A stretch of 64,000 bases of DNA from Liriodendron chinense. Lineage: Eukaryota > Streptophyta > Magnoliopsida > Magnoliales > Magnoliaceae. The DNA is taken from the NCBI GenBank assembly GCA_003013855.2, contig ML058466.1, forward strand, positions 496,001 through 560,000. Reading direction: 5' to 3'. Shown here piece by piece: positions 29,162-39,935 of the stretch (the stretch's first letter is position 1; the number at the start of each line of letters is the position of its first letter). Below the pieces are notes generated by a model. That model was not told the origin of the DNA and did no database searches. It saw only the letters and a list, made by a program, of their open reading frames with translations. Both the position numbers and the translations under genes were made by a program.

Positions 29162-31295
29162 TTATGATGTGTCATCAAAGGGAGCTGTATAGTGGAATTC
29201 AATCTGCATTCGTTGATGCAGAGGGGCTTTTCCTATCAATCCCCTCTTGATGTCATCTTGCAGTTCTCTCAGTGGAAGAGCTGCAAGAAATCCTTTAATG
29301 AATTCTTTGCAGGAAACCTTTCCTTGACTGACAATATCTCGGAAAGAACCATCATCCACATCTGGTTGGGCTCTGTTTGAACTACTATCTGTATTCTCTT
29401 TTGATTCCACTTTCTGGTTGCTTGGCTCTGGCTGTAGTCCATAAACTACACTTTCGCTGTTGAACTTAATGATGTAAGCTTGATTGCATCCCTCACAGTC
29501 TCTCTCCAAGCGTGTCAATTATATAAATTGCCTTGCTTTCTACCTTGAGAACAAAAAAGTGATCATTCCAACTGATGATGTAAATTTGTTCTTCCGAAGC
29601 AGCAGAACTAACGAGCTCGTCCCATATACTGTCAAAAGACATTACTCCCTGCAGGAACTCGAAATGCTTGGGCATGTCATTGAGTACAAAGAAACCTATG
29701 TAGGACCTCTCAGAGACTACTAAAAGTGGCCGTACTTTTGCTTCTAATATGGTCTCGAGGTCAAAGTGCTGATCTGAGAATTTCTCCCTGTGATTCTGAT
29801 TTGCACATAGCTTTCTCCATTCAGAAGACCCTTCGCGGATCAGATCATCAAATTGGCATCGTAGTGGAAGAGTTTTCGGATTCCTATGCAGCCAGTCAGC
29901 AATAACTGCGACGAGAACTGTGCATGCACTTCCACCCGAAGCTTTCTCACTACACTGATCGATGGAAGCTGGAAAGATCTCTGTAACTAGCTCCATTTTC
30001 CCATCTCTGCTGATCACGCTTCTCTTTTCCCAAGCTCCTATCTCAAACTGATTGTCGTCTTCAAATCCTGAAACCTGAAACCTTTCCCCTGGCTGAACTT
30101 GTGAGAGTATTTCGAACTGAGTGCCTGATTGGCTCCTGTCACGGTCGATGTCGTCTCCACCATTTTCACTGTATGCTTTGTTTAGCAATGGTGTTCCTTT
30201 CGGATGGTGAATTGCTCTGAAACTCAGCTTCCCTTTGTTACATGAAAGGAGCCTGACTAGTGAAGGTTGCTGGAGGGGTTGGTCGGCTGTGGCTCGGAGG
30301 TTCTGTGTTCTCAGGTTTGCTGTATTCAAGCATGCCGGTAACTAAGCCGGCAAGTTGATTCACTGCAGCCAGCTTCCCATAGTTAAATTCAGGCTCCTCT
30401 TCAGAGGACAACTCCAAGGTGGGTGGGTTGGGGGAGAATTTACTGTCATTTGCATCATCATTTTCCATTTCTGGTTTTAGATTTTGGAATCTGTTGCTCT
30501 GTTGTTGAGGTCTCATGCATGACAGTGAGGGTATAATTAGAGCTTGAGCCAGTGGATGTACTGTGCTTTGGTTTCTTTGGTGCTCAGAAAGCTTGAGCTT
30601 TACCTGAGAAAAATTGTAAAACAGATGAGGATAGCACGAATCATATCTAGAATGCATACAGTGATCTGACCCATGACTAACTGTTAAAGATGGCGCATCA
30701 GTAGAACCTCTGATGTTGCAGTTGATTGGGATTCTGATGGTTTTCTTGTTGGCTGTGATGGGAGAGGCATATTCAGCAATATCAATCGAAACTTGGGCAA
30801 GAAGTGTAGCTCTGCTGTCTGAATTCTGACCAAATTCCTGATAGAGTTTGACAAGTTCAAAATGAACAACTCCCTATAATCACTTTGAACAGAAAGGGGG
30901 GATTAAAAATATAAATGAGGAAGACCTAGCATAAAAAAATGTGTGGATAGATGCTTACATGAACCTCTAGAGTGATGACCCAACATCTGAAGCTTCCATT
31001 CTTCATCATTTTCATCTTGCAGACATGATCGAATTCCTCGTTCCAGCTGATGGTGCCGTCCGATTGGATATGCTGTTTCGAGGTGCAATTCCTCTGGACT
31101 CCTTTTGATAGGTTATGAGTTCGGGTTCTACAACCTCTCCATTCTATCCGTACAATTAATTCACTGTCTGCGGGATTCTGTAAGCCCATTGTTGGTAAGC
31201 CTTGGAGACTCTGGATGATGAGGTGGAGCTTGAACCTCCTGGTGGTTGCAGGATTGGTACAGATCCTCCATCTGTGCATTCTGGTAGCGGGAAAT
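29162..31295 (-). CDS. NT-C2 (EEIG1/EHBP1 N-terminal-like) domain protein gene, two apparent frameshifts
   Basis: Three coding exons on the minus strand. Exon 1 (acceptor ...TTGCAG, exon from 31295, ATG 31279, to 30959, donor GTAAGC) and exon 2 (30873-30682, donor GTTAGT) encode an NT-C2 domain: RRFKLHLIIQSLQGLP, RIEWRG, ISWNEEFDHVC, LLAQVSIDIAEYAS. Exon 3 (30603-29162) encodes an acidic linker (LELSSEEEPEFNYGKLAAVNQ), then RLLSCNKGKLSFR, SGGSACTVLVAVIADWLHRN, FDDLIREGSSEWRKLC, FDLETILEAKVRPL, IISWNDHFFVLKVE, a GCNQAYIIKFN block, CKEFIKGFLAALPLRELQDDI and an HYTAPF end. This fits a plant family of about 650 residues whose role I do not know. Within exon 3 the frame shifts in the linker (30238-30330) and just before GCNQAY (about 29505). 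No intron fits there, so the copy is a recent pseudogene or has base-call errors. Confidence 0.85.
30682..30873 (-). other. Exon 2 of the NT-C2 gene
   Basis: 192 bp, exactly 64 codons, phase 0 at both ends. Acceptor TTATAG and donor GTTAGT on the minus strand. Encodes the end of the NT-C2 domain (HFELVKLYQEFGQ, SIDIAEYAS). Confidence 0.8.
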
Positions 31296-31308
31296 CTGCA
31301 ATTAAAGA

Positions 31309-31326
31309 TTTTTTTTTTTTTTTTTT
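31309..31326. repeat. Poly(T) tract (poly(A) on the gene strand)
   Basis: 18 T, lying about 15 bp outside the exon 1 acceptor on the gene strand. Upstream DNA to 31690 shows no exon or promoter I can support; the family's 5'UTR intron may lie here. Confidence 0.8.
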
Positions 31327-31694
31327 CCTGAGTGGGTGAGGGAATATCACAAGAACAGTTTCACAATCCAAAGGTAGGAATTGAGGATAAAAGTGTCCTT
31401 GGTTTGGTTTAGTCTCTATGCTGATTGGCAACCAAGGTGCTCTTACAGGCTGTTTCAAGTCAACTTTAGCACAGAGCAGCCAATTTTTAAAGTGTGTTCT
31501 TCAAGGAAGAGTAGATATAATCTTCAGAAAAAAGAAAAGGAACAGTAGTCTAGTTATATGGGAGATTTGACTAGTTCAGCACCAAAACTTAGTTCCACTA
31601 GAATATATCTGCAAACGTCTCTGCCCTTCAACCCATACTTTCATTACTCCAACCAAAGGCAACAAGTCAGTTGAGCTACTAGTGGGTAAATCAC

Positions 31695-31920
31695 CACCCT
31701 GTCATGTATGTGCGACATCCAACCCATCCAAAAGGTTGGCCCTACCCTGAAGATCACTTGTTGCAGAAATCAACACAATCAACGAATCAGGTGGCACACC
31801 TGTTTGTACTTTGGATCAGATTGGTGGCTTTCCATTGTTTTGTATTGTGTGGCCTTCCTGATTTGTGGATTGGCTTGATGGTGGTGCCAACCTTTTGGAT
31901 GGTTGCATGACTCACACAAT
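31695..31920. mobile_element. Short imperfect palindromic MITE
   Basis: Left arm TCATGTATGTGCGACATCCAA...CCAAAAGGTTGGC and right arm GCCAACCTTTTGGATGGTTGCATGA are inverted relatives. The inner words ATCAGGTGGCACACC and GTGTGGCCTTCCTGAT are also inverted. About 225 bp, non-coding. Confidence 0.6.
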
Positions 31921-32615
31921 TGATGGTTTGGTACTTGTATGTTAGTTGGACAATAAATTATGGTCCAGCTAGTTGTACCGGAGCTTCTCTCTATATATAA
32001 TATGTATGCATGCTTACATGCTTGCATTTTTATAATTGAGCATTCTGGATGGATACTGGTTGGCAACTGCAATTAAAAAAATATATTTCTATAACATAGC
32101 ATATGAGGTGGGGCATGCTATTGGGAACTGTTTCCCCTTTTCTTTTGGTCCGCATGCTGTGGTGCAGCAATTCGAACCTGCAACCTCGATAGCTTTGCCT
32201 TTTTGAAACATATTATTCATCTACTTCTTGACATATCAATCAAAATACTGGCATTTTTTTCTTTCTTTATAAATTGAAATGCTATGCACAGTAAATAGGA
32301 AAATTTAACTCTGAAACTTTGCCCACTTTTAAAAGTTGGTACTGGTTTTGGAGTCATAACCATTACAAGGTGGGATCTATGTTTCAAGATGTTGACTGGA
32401 CCTATTTTCATTCTCCTCTCCGTCCAGACTGTCCATTTTCCGTGCTATTGATATGAAGTTAGGGTTCATCTGATTTATTTAGTTTATGCACCATACATGG
32501 CTTGCTTGTAGTTGTATGATGGATGAACGGTTCAAAATGACCATCGGTCATCTCATGTATCATTTAAAAGCAACATCCCCATGAAGGTGGTTGGGACGGT
32601 AGTGTGTGTACACAT

Positions 32616-33112
32616 GTATGGGAAATGGTACTATGAGGTCCTCCTCATGGAAGCTTCCCATGAGTTCAAGCTCTATGGGCCCCATTGTGGTGTGTGTCAG
32701 ACTTCCACACCGTGCATTTGGTGGCTCTCGTCTAGATTATGAGATGTACCAAAAATCAGCGGTAACTGGAACTCAAGGGGCCCGCACAATCCAAGCCCAC
32801 GTGAGTTTTGGAATGGCCTGAAATTTGGTGTGATCCCTCATCCAAGTGGGACACACAATGGATGGGTTGGATGTTCGAACTACATCTTGGTAGTCCCTAT
32901 GTACAATTAGGAGGGTTTCAATGGGTTGGCATCCACTATCAACTGTTGTCTATGCTGTGGCCCACCTTAAGTCATGGATTGGCTTGATTTTTAGGCCCAT
33001 GGATCACAATGGAAGGGTGCATATAATTGGAGTGGATGTTGGACACATTACAATGGCCTTGCAGAGCTCGACTTCATGGGAAGCTCCCTCATGGAACCTT
33101 TTCCCTACACAC
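32616..33112 (+). mobile_element. F2-family near-palindromic MITE
   Basis: Starts GGGAAATGGTACTATGAGG and ends CATGGAACCTTTTCCC, the two ends inverted. AAGCTTCCCATGAG and CTCATGGAA form a terminal hairpin. The two halves match in inverse along most of the length (for example CATTTGGTGG, ACCAAAAATCAG on the left; GATTTTTAGGCCCATGG on the right). No coding content. Confidence 0.8.
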
Positions 33113-33859
33113 ACAGTTGGGAACTTATTTTATAATATGTGTATATGCAATCTAGGCCATTCAGACCCTTCATCCGGATTGGGAAAAAAAAAAATCATGC
33201 CATTTTGCAACTCAGGTGGGCCTCGGTGAAAATCGAGGGTGGGCATTCCCTCCCACTTTGCTATGGCCCACTTAGTTTTTGGATTAGGCTGATTTCTGGT
33301 CCTAAGGGTTTCATGAGGTGACTCACCTAATGAATGGTTTCGATTTTGTGTGCATCAGTGGGATGAGTTTCCCCAGGTTAATTTAGGCACATTAATGATT
33401 CATGTTGGCCACAAAAAGAGGGGGCACCCAACCTTGATTTTGCATGGGGACCATGGTGCCGTGGATGTGACATCGGCTCTGACTAACAGATGAGCTATAG
33501 CTCTAGGTTCCAAAATCCAAGTTCGTTTGTGATTCTTGGATCGAGGGCACTTCGTTCCCTCTGCCTCACGTCCCCAACCGCCAAACCTTTTGAATGACAC
33601 ATGGGAGGGACGTTTAGTCATTGATTAAGATGGGGTCATTTTTATATTACAAACCCCATCAAGCCACGATGCAAAAATCATGCTGATCGGATTATCCTAA
33701 CCCTTTGAATGGGGGCCAGTTTGTTACCATCATCTGTTATTTATGAGCCATAGATCACATTGTTGGAATCACCAAACTAAGGTTCTACTTTGGAACCATA
33801 AGCAATAATCGGATATCCACACAAGGCAGATGTCCCAAAATTTCCTTGTATACAGAACT

Positions 33860-34085
33860 TAAGTGGGCCTCGGTCTCTTTGATAATGCGTGAAATCAAGC
33901 GTAAAACATCTAAAAGCATTTGGTGGGACCTACCTGAGTTTTGAAATTGCCAAAAAAATTTGGTGTGCCCCATGTACTCTAGAGGGGACTTACCAAATGC
34001 ACGTTGTTGGCATCCAATACACATCAAAGTGGAGCCCACATAGCTCCTCCGGGAAAGTTCTCATAAGATTATCTTAAGATTGACA
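33860..34085 (-). mobile_element. F2 MITE, partial
   Basis: Contains TTGGTGGGACCTACCTGAGTTTTG, CTTACCAAATGCACG and GTGGAGCCCACATAGCTCC: half of an F2 element, in the same arrangement as the second half of the 34.2-kb copy. The DNA from 33120 to 33860 holds further MITE-like words (CTCAGGTGGGCC, TATGGCCCACTTAG) without resolvable ends. Confidence 0.5.
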
Positions 34086-34179
34086 ACGAGAACCTTTATA
34101 TATCCAAGTTCTCATTAAAGTTCCTCCCTTAATTTGCGTCTCTCTGTGCTATGGCCCACCAGAGTTTTGGATCAGGAAG

Positions 34180-34180
<1 letters not shown>

Positions 34181-34232
<52 letters not shown>
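34181..34232. repeat. (TA)26 microsatellite
   Basis: A perfect 52-bp TA run that directly abuts the end of the next F2 MITE. Confidence 0.95.
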
Positions 34233-34234
<2 letters not shown>

Positions 34235-34235
<1 letters not shown>

Positions 34236-34765
34236 GTACTATGAGTTCGACCTCATGAGAACTTCCCATGAGGTTGAGCTGTGTGGGCCCATTGTGATGT
34301 GTATAGGACATCAACACTGTCAGTCAGATGCAACATTTCATGGTGGGCCACAGGCTTAAAAATCAGGTCAATCCATGAATTAGGTGGGCCACACCACATA
34401 CAAAAGTTGAGAGGGGTTACCCACCCATTAAAATCCTCATGATTGTTTATTGGGCCCAATGAGATGTGGTTCATAAATCCAGCCCATCCATTGTGTGCGT
34501 CCCACTTGGATGAGGGGTCAGAACAAGTTTCAGCAGCATTCAAAACTTATGTGGGCCCCACCAAGTGATTTTAGATGATTTAGGCATGTCTTGACATAAT
34601 TTTAGATGGTATGACCCGCCTTAGTTCCGTATACGGCTGATTTTCAGGATATCCCATAAACTAGAGGGGCCCCATCAAATGGATGGTGTTGATGCCCAGT
34701 ACACATCATAGTGGGGTCCACACAGCTCAACCTTCCGATGAGGTCGACCTCATAGTGCCATTCCC
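34235..34765 (-). mobile_element. F2-family MITE next to (TA)26
   Basis: Begins AAGTACTATGAGTTCGACCTC and ends GATGAGGTCGACCTCATAGT, inverted. The internal word order is the reverse of the 32.6-kb copy, so it lies in the opposite orientation. No coding capacity. Confidence 0.8.
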
Positions 34766-34928
34766 CACACCTCATATTAATATACCGTAAGGTCAAGTCG
34801 TGTCTTCACTTCAACCACTGGATGACAGATTTTCAAAATATACAGTGGAGATATCAGCCCTATAAAAAAACAAGGGGAAAACATACCAGCCCAATAAAAA
34901 AAGGGGGAAACTGGCAAAACCGTCATTT

Positions 34929-35412
34929 GACGACCTTGGCGGTGTGTTGCCATCACCAATTTCATGGGCCCACTATGATGTATGTGTTATATCCACATTA
35001 TCTATCCATTTCGAGATATCATTTTATGGAATGAAGCCAAAATTGACGCAGATCCAAATCTCAAGTGGGCCACAACATACAAAGCAGTGGGGATAATGAT
35101 GCCTAGCGTTGATACCTTCCTAGGGCCCACCTTGATGTTTAATTTCAATCCAACCTGTTCATAATGCCACACGGGGCTGGATGAAGGGAAAGAACAAATA
35201 TCGGCTTGATCCAAAACTTTTGTGGCTGCAAGAAGTTTTCAACGGTAGACTTTCAATCCCCACTGCTTTCTTGGTTGTGGTCCACTTGAGATTTAGATCG
35301 TCATCATTTTTGGGATAATTCTCTAAAATTATCCCGCCATGTATGGACGGTGTGGAGATAATACTTATATTATGGTGGGCCCACAGAACTTGATAACGGC
35401 AACACATCATCA
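34929..35412. mobile_element. F1-related MITE
   Basis: Left TGTGTTGCCATCACCAATTT...GGGCCCAC and right GTGGGCCCACAGAACTTGATAACGGCAACACA are inverted. Core: ATCCACATTATCTATCCATTT, CAAGTGGGCCACAAC, GTGGTCCACTTGAGATTTAG, GGACGGTGTGG. The halves are inverse relatives. No ORF. Confidence 0.75.
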
Positions 35413-35446
35413 AGGTCGGTGGAGTGTGGCATTCCGCTTCCGACAC

Positions 35447-35945
35447 GAGGAAGGGAGCGGATTACGTGCGGCATCGACCACACCTAAGACAGTGCGGCCC
35501 TTACCGTGGGGCACAATTTAATCTGTGTATTCTATATCTACGGAGTCCATCCATTTTGGAAGATCATTTTAGGACATGATTCCAAAAATGAAAAAGATCC
35601 AAACCTGCGGTAAACCATAGTCAGAAACAGTGGTGAATGAACGTTCTACCATTAAAAACTTCTAGTGGCTTACTGTGATGTTTAAATAATGCTTATTTTC
35701 CATCCAATCTATTGATAAAGTCATATGATTAAAAAAATAAAAAATATATCAGCTTGATCCCAAACTTACGTAGCCATTAATTGTCAATCACCATTGTTTC
35801 ATATGGTATGATCCATCTTAGAATTGGATTTGCTTTTGTCTCGGACTCATATCTTAGAATGATCCATAAAGACGGATGGGCGGCGTGGATATAGAATTAA
35901 TACATCAAGGTAGGGCCGCAGGGGCAGCACCAAATCCGCTACAGA
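35447..35945. mobile_element. F1-family MITE
   Basis: Starts GAGCGGATTACGTGCGGC and ends with the inverse GCAGCACCAAATCCGCTAC. The body carries F1 words: CCATCCATTTTGGAAGATCA, CCATTAAAAACTTCTAG, ATCAGCTTGATCC, GGATGGGCGGCGTGGATA. Confidence 0.7.
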
Positions 35946-35984
35946 TGGGCACAGCCTGTCATCCGGATGAACTTCTATAGACAA

Positions 35985-36425
35985 GAGCCTAGGTGGGCTC
36001 ACTGTAATGTTTGTGAGAAATCCACCCGTCCATCCATTTTTTCTGGTCATGTTAGGACATGAGCCAAAAATTGAGGTAGATCTAGAACTCAAGTGGGCCG
36101 TATGAAGAGAAAGAGTGGTACAGAAATGCCTACTGTTGAAACCTCTCCTTGGGTCCGCTGTTATTCTTACATGCCATCCATACCGGTCATAAGGTCATTC
36201 TCACTGGGATGAACTGAAAATGAAAAAAATATTAGATCTATCCAAAACTTCTATAGTCCCACGAATGTTCAATGGTGGACGTTCAATCCTTACTGTTTCT
36301 TGATGTAAGGCCCGTTTGAGTTTTGTATATGACTCATTTTTTGTCCCTTTCCCTAACATGACATGTTGAAACGTATGAACAGTGTGGATTTCTCACAACA
36401 TGAGGGTGGGCCCCAACTTGTTTTC
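35985..36425. mobile_element. F1-related MITE
   Basis: GGGCTCACTGTAATGTTTGTGAGAAATCCACC at the left and GTGTGGATTTCTCACAACATGAGGGTGGGCCCC at the right are inverted. CTTACATGCCATCCATACCGGTCATAAGG is close to the fragment at 39.8 kb, so those two form a subgroup. Confidence 0.7.
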
Positions 36426-36548
36426 TGTCCAACGAAGATCGTGCCACGAGCTGTTCATAACTTCTTGTGACTATGCGTATTTTGAAAATTTGCCACCCAA
36501 CGACGGAAGTGAGGTACACGACCTTATGGAATGCTAATATACAGTCAA

Positions 36549-36552
<4 letters not shown>

Positions 36553-36605
<53 letters not shown>
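36553..36605. repeat. (AT)n microsatellite, 53 bp
   Basis: A perfect AT run, again directly abutting an F2 MITE. It generates the YIYI-type ORFs on both strands, which are not genes. Confidence 0.95.
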
Positions 36606-36606
<1 letters not shown>

Positions 36607-36609
<3 letters not shown>

Positions 36610-37077
36610 CCAGCTGTGTTGGGCCTGTTGTAATGCATGTCGGACATCCGTGCATTTGGTGGGTCCCTTTAGGTCACGGGGATATCCCAAGAAACAGCTG
36701 TATATGGAGCTAAAGTGGGTCGTACCATCTGAACTTGTGTGAAAATATGCTAAAACATTTAAAAGCAGTGGGGGCTCACTTGAGTTTTGGATATGGCTAA
36801 AACTTGGTGCGACCCCTCATCAAAGTGGGAGACACAATGGATGGGGTTGGATGTCTGAACCAAATCTCAGTGGAACCTATAAAAATCATGAAGGGCTCAA
36901 TGGGTGGGTAACCACTCTCAACTGTTGGCTGTGGTGTGACCCACCTAAGTCATGGGTTGACTTGATTTTCCAGCTCGTGACCCACCATGGAACGATGCAT
37001 CTGATTGATGAGGTGTATTTTTGACACACATCACGGTGGCGCCCACACAGCTCAACCTCATATTACCATTTTCCGTG
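36607..37077 (+). mobile_element. F2-family MITE next to (AT)n
   Basis: Starts GGTCCAGCTGTGTTGGGCC and ends CACAGCTCAACCTCATATTACC, inverted, with F2 words in forward order: CATTTGGTGGGTCCC, GTTTTGGATATGGC, GGATGTCTGAACC, CCCACCTAAGTCATGGG. The left terminal AGGTCGACC segment is lost into the AT run. Confidence 0.75.
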
Positions 37078-37080
37078 TGT

Positions 37081-38128
37081 GCAAAATGGTACTATGAGGC
37101 CGACCTTATGGAAGCTTCCCATGAGGTTGAGCTATGTGGGCCCTACCGTGATGTGTGATGGACATCCACTGCCGTGCATTTGGTAGGTACCTTGTAGGTT
37201 ATGAGATGTGCCAAAAATCAGCCGTATCTGAGATTTAGGTAGGCCACAACATCTAAAATCATAGGAATCATGCTAAAAACATCTAAAAGCTGTTGGTAGA
37301 ATCCACATGAGTTTTGGAAGGGCCTAAAATTTGATGTCACCACTGTCTAAGTAGAACACAAACAATGAATGGGCTGGATGTCTAAACCATATATCACTGG
37401 GCCATATATACACTAAGGAAGGTGTCAATGGGCGCGACTTGGGTGAGACCACGGAACCAGCTATGTGGGTGGGACCCTGACCATAGGAGCCCACCTGGAT
37501 CTATGAATTATATATCGATTCCGTTCATCTGCTCTTCTGGCTTATTTGATGCCAAGGTAGAAAAATTGAAGCATATGCAAATTTCGGGTGGACCACAATA
37601 TAAGAAACACTGGTTAATGACCATTAAAAATCTTTTGTGGGCCACAACAGTTTTCTATGAACCTGATTTTGTTTTTTCATTTCATCCTGGTCTGCGTGAC
37701 CTTATCAACAGATTGGATGGTCAATAAACATTATGGTGGATGCCAGGAAGTTTTTAATGGTAGATGTTTAGTGAGCACCGTTTCCAGTGGTGTGGTCCAC
37801 CTAATATTGGCATCTGTTTCATTTTTGGAACAGCATCCTAAAGTAATCTGAAGAAACAGATGGATGGCGTGGATATGCAATGAATACATCCAGGTGGGCC
37901 TTAGGCTCAGGGTCCCACCCACATCGCTGGTTCCGGGGTCTCACCCAAGTCGCGCCCGGTTTCAATGGGCGGGCATTAACTCTCAACTATTGTCAGTGGT
38001 GTGGCCCACCTAAGTCATGGATTGGCGTGGTTTTGTAGGCCTATAGCTCACCATGGAGGTATCCAATTAATGGGATGGATGTTTGTCACACATCATGATG
38101 GGCCCCGCAAAGTTCCACGTCATGGGAA
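37081..38128 (+). mobile_element. F2-family MITE carrying an inserted F1 MITE
   Basis: Left half 37081-37429 (from AAATGGTACTATGAGG through GTGTCAAT) and right half 37958-38128 (GGTTTCAATGGGCGGGCATT to TTCCACGTCATGGGAAG) together make one F2 element, matching the word order of the 32.6- and 36.6-kb copies. It is interrupted by 37430-37957 and, at its right end, by another F1 element from 38129. Confidence 0.8.
37430..37957. mobile_element. F1-family MITE, 528 bp, with 9-bp target duplication
   Basis: The ends are GGGCGCGACTTGGGTGAG and its exact inverse. They are flanked by GGTGTCAAT (37421-37429) and GGTTTCAAT (37958-37966), eight of nine matching. A 9-bp duplication with long inverted ends is the hallmark of Mutator-like (MULE) elements. 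Nearly the whole element is an imperfect inverted repeat. No transposase. This is the best-defined F1 copy and anchors the family. Confidence 0.9.
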
Positions 38129-38656
38129 GGGAGCGGATTAGCTGCAGCCCTTGCCGTGGGGCTTTCCTTGATGGATGTATTCCATATCATGCATCGGTCT
38201 TTCCATATCATTTTAGGGTATGAGCTCAAAAATGAAGCAAATCTAATTCTCAGGTGTAGCATGCCATAGGAAACGGTGGTGATTGAATGCCCTGCCATTA
38301 AAAACTTCCTAGGGTACATTGGAATGTTTATTTGCCATCGAACATTGTCATAAGATCATATATTTTCCATCCAACCCATTGATAAGGTAACATAAACATA
38401 GATAAAGTAAAAAAACAAATACAAGAAATTTTTGTGGTCTATTATTGGACAATCACCATGGTTTCGAACTGTATGGTTCACCTGAGAACTGGATCTGCCT
38501 AAATTTTGTGGTCATACCTTAAAATATTCTGAAAAAAAAAAAAAAAAGAGAATGGACAGTGTGGATATAGAATACATACATTATTAAGGTAGGCCCACGG
38601 TAAGAGCCACACCTATCTTGGATGAGGCCTTGCCCCACATTAAGTGCTACACAGGG
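38129..38656. mobile_element. F1-family MITE at the end of the F2 host
   Basis: Starts GGAGCGGATTAGCTGCAGCC and CCTTGCCGTGGGG. Toward the right end CCCACGGTAAGAGCCACACC and GGCCTTGCCCCAC are the inverse. Core F1 words (TTTTAGGGTATGAGCTCAAAAATG, CCATTAAAAACTTCC, GGACAATCACCATGGTTTCG). Ends approximate. Terminal F2 words (GAGGTCGACCTTACAGAACC) resume after it. Confidence 0.7.
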
Positions 38657-39044
38657 AAACTTCTTTTGAGGTCGACCTTACAGAACCTTTACCAATATAT
38701 GTGGGAAAAGGTTCTATCAGGTAGACCTTCTTGCCAGCTTCCCATGAGGTCCAGCTCTATGGATTCACAAACGTATAGTATGCATTTTGCTAATTTACAA
38801 ATACAAGTAGAGAGTCATGGATGCTATTTTTGCAAAATCCATTTCGATTGCATTCTCGTCTTAGCTAGGTTTGATGAGGATGTCTATGGTTTTTGACTCC
38901 GATCAGCCGCATATATAGATTATTCAAGGTTGACTTTTCCCGACACCCAGGCTGCATGAGGACTTTTTTATGTATAAATTATAATTATATATAATTGCAT
39001 GTTATCTCTCTCAGGTTTGCTGGCTGGCTCACACGCACTTTCCT
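38657..39044. other. F2 end fragments and AT-rich DNA
   Basis: Holds the displaced right end of the interrupted F2 copy and a second F2 left end (GGTTCTATCAGGTAGACC, TTCCCATGAGGTCCAGC, 38697-38780), then AT-rich DNA with no gene. Confidence 0.5.
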
Positions 39045-39235
39045 TTACAATTTTTTTTACTTTTTTATTTATTATTTTTTTATGGGTTAGTTCACACACT
39101 CAATTGTTAGTACACCCACTCACCCCTGTTAGTCACAATGTTAGCCACCTCCACTATGGGAATCAATACCATGACCTCTTTGTTGAAACGAGTTTATCTT
39201 CACTCAGTACCAACCTGGCAAGTGTAGGGAACATC
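39045..39235 (-). mobile_element. SINE-like element
   Basis: On the minus strand: TTGGTACTGAGTG (A-box-like), GTTTCAACAAAGAGG, GATTCCCATAGTGGAGG (B-box-like), then GCTAAC-repeats and GGTGAGTGGGTGTACTAAC, ending in an A-rich tail (plus strand T-rich 39049-39081). The order GTTTCAACA - AGGTC - B box - ACTAACC repeats matches the insertion at 44985-45184. A tRNA-derived origin is inferred. Confidence 0.5.
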
Positions 39236-39636
39236 CATTGGGTCATGAGGTGTCTATATACCTTTATGAAGATGGCCATGCACAAAAATCAGACGGTTCT
39301 ATCATGGCTGGGCCACAAATGTATGTTGAACGTGAATCATAGACAACTCTTTTTAAATGATTCATTCTTTTTGCATTGGAGTGGCTCACATGATGACTGG
39401 ACCGGCCTGATTTGGCTACGGCCATAGTCACAGCTCAGATGTCGTCCATCTTCTTCTTCTTCTTTTTTTTCTTTTTTCTTTTTTTAATTTATTGAAGTGA
39501 TGTCAATGCTCATTGGTATTGTCTTTTTATACGGGGTTGCAATGTAACTTCCGTCGGTACGTTTTTCTTGGTAAGAATCGGTCGACTTAATATTTTTTTA
39601 TTTATGCGTGAGGTGGGATAGTGGTTTTTATTTATT

Positions 39637-39655
39637 GGGGGGGGGGGGGGGGGGG
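39637..39655. repeat. 19-nt poly(G) tract
   Basis: A pure G run. Preceded by a T/C-rich tract (39452-39490). Length probably unreliable. Confidence 0.9.
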
Positions 39656-39714
39656 ACGGGACGGAATTATATCATGCCTCCTGTACCCCCGGACTTCAAT
39701 TGCCTGTGCCCCTG

Positions 39715-39935
39715 CCCAAGCTACGTGAGGTCCACCACTGTGTCCATGAGAAATCCACTCCGTCCATAAGTTTCGCAAGCTCACAATAGTATGTGAGTCC
39801 AAGAATGAGGCAGATTCAAAACTCAGATCTGTTACACCACCGTTGAAAACTCTCCAGAACGCACCATAATGTTTATATGCCACACTTCATAAGGTTATTC
39901 TCACTGGGATGAACTGAAAACACAAATGTCTTCCT
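39715..39935. mobile_element. F1-related MITE, one half only
   Basis: GTCCATGAGAAATCCACTCCGTCC, CCAAGAATGAGGCAGATTC, ACCACCGTTGAAAACTCTCC, ATAATGTTTATATGCCA and AAGGTTATTCTCACTGGGATG follow the left half of the 36.0-kb copy closely. The right half is missing. Confidence 0.6.

Noticed and set aside
29490..29530. An intron explaining the frame change in the NT-C2 gene
   Set aside because: The conserved blocks are directly adjacent, and no GT...AG pair of usable size fits.
32160..32200. tRNA-like B-box (minus strand GGTTCGAATTGC)
   Set aside because: No A box, acceptor stem or cloverleaf could be drawn; perhaps a SINE scrap.
36467..36742. ORFs on both strands rich in YIYI repeats
   Set aside because: They are translations of the (AT)n microsatellite plus MITE sequence.
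38999..39427. 142-codon plus-strand ORF with a hydrophobic start
   Set aside because: It overlaps a T-rich tract and a SINE-like element, with no domain or splice context.
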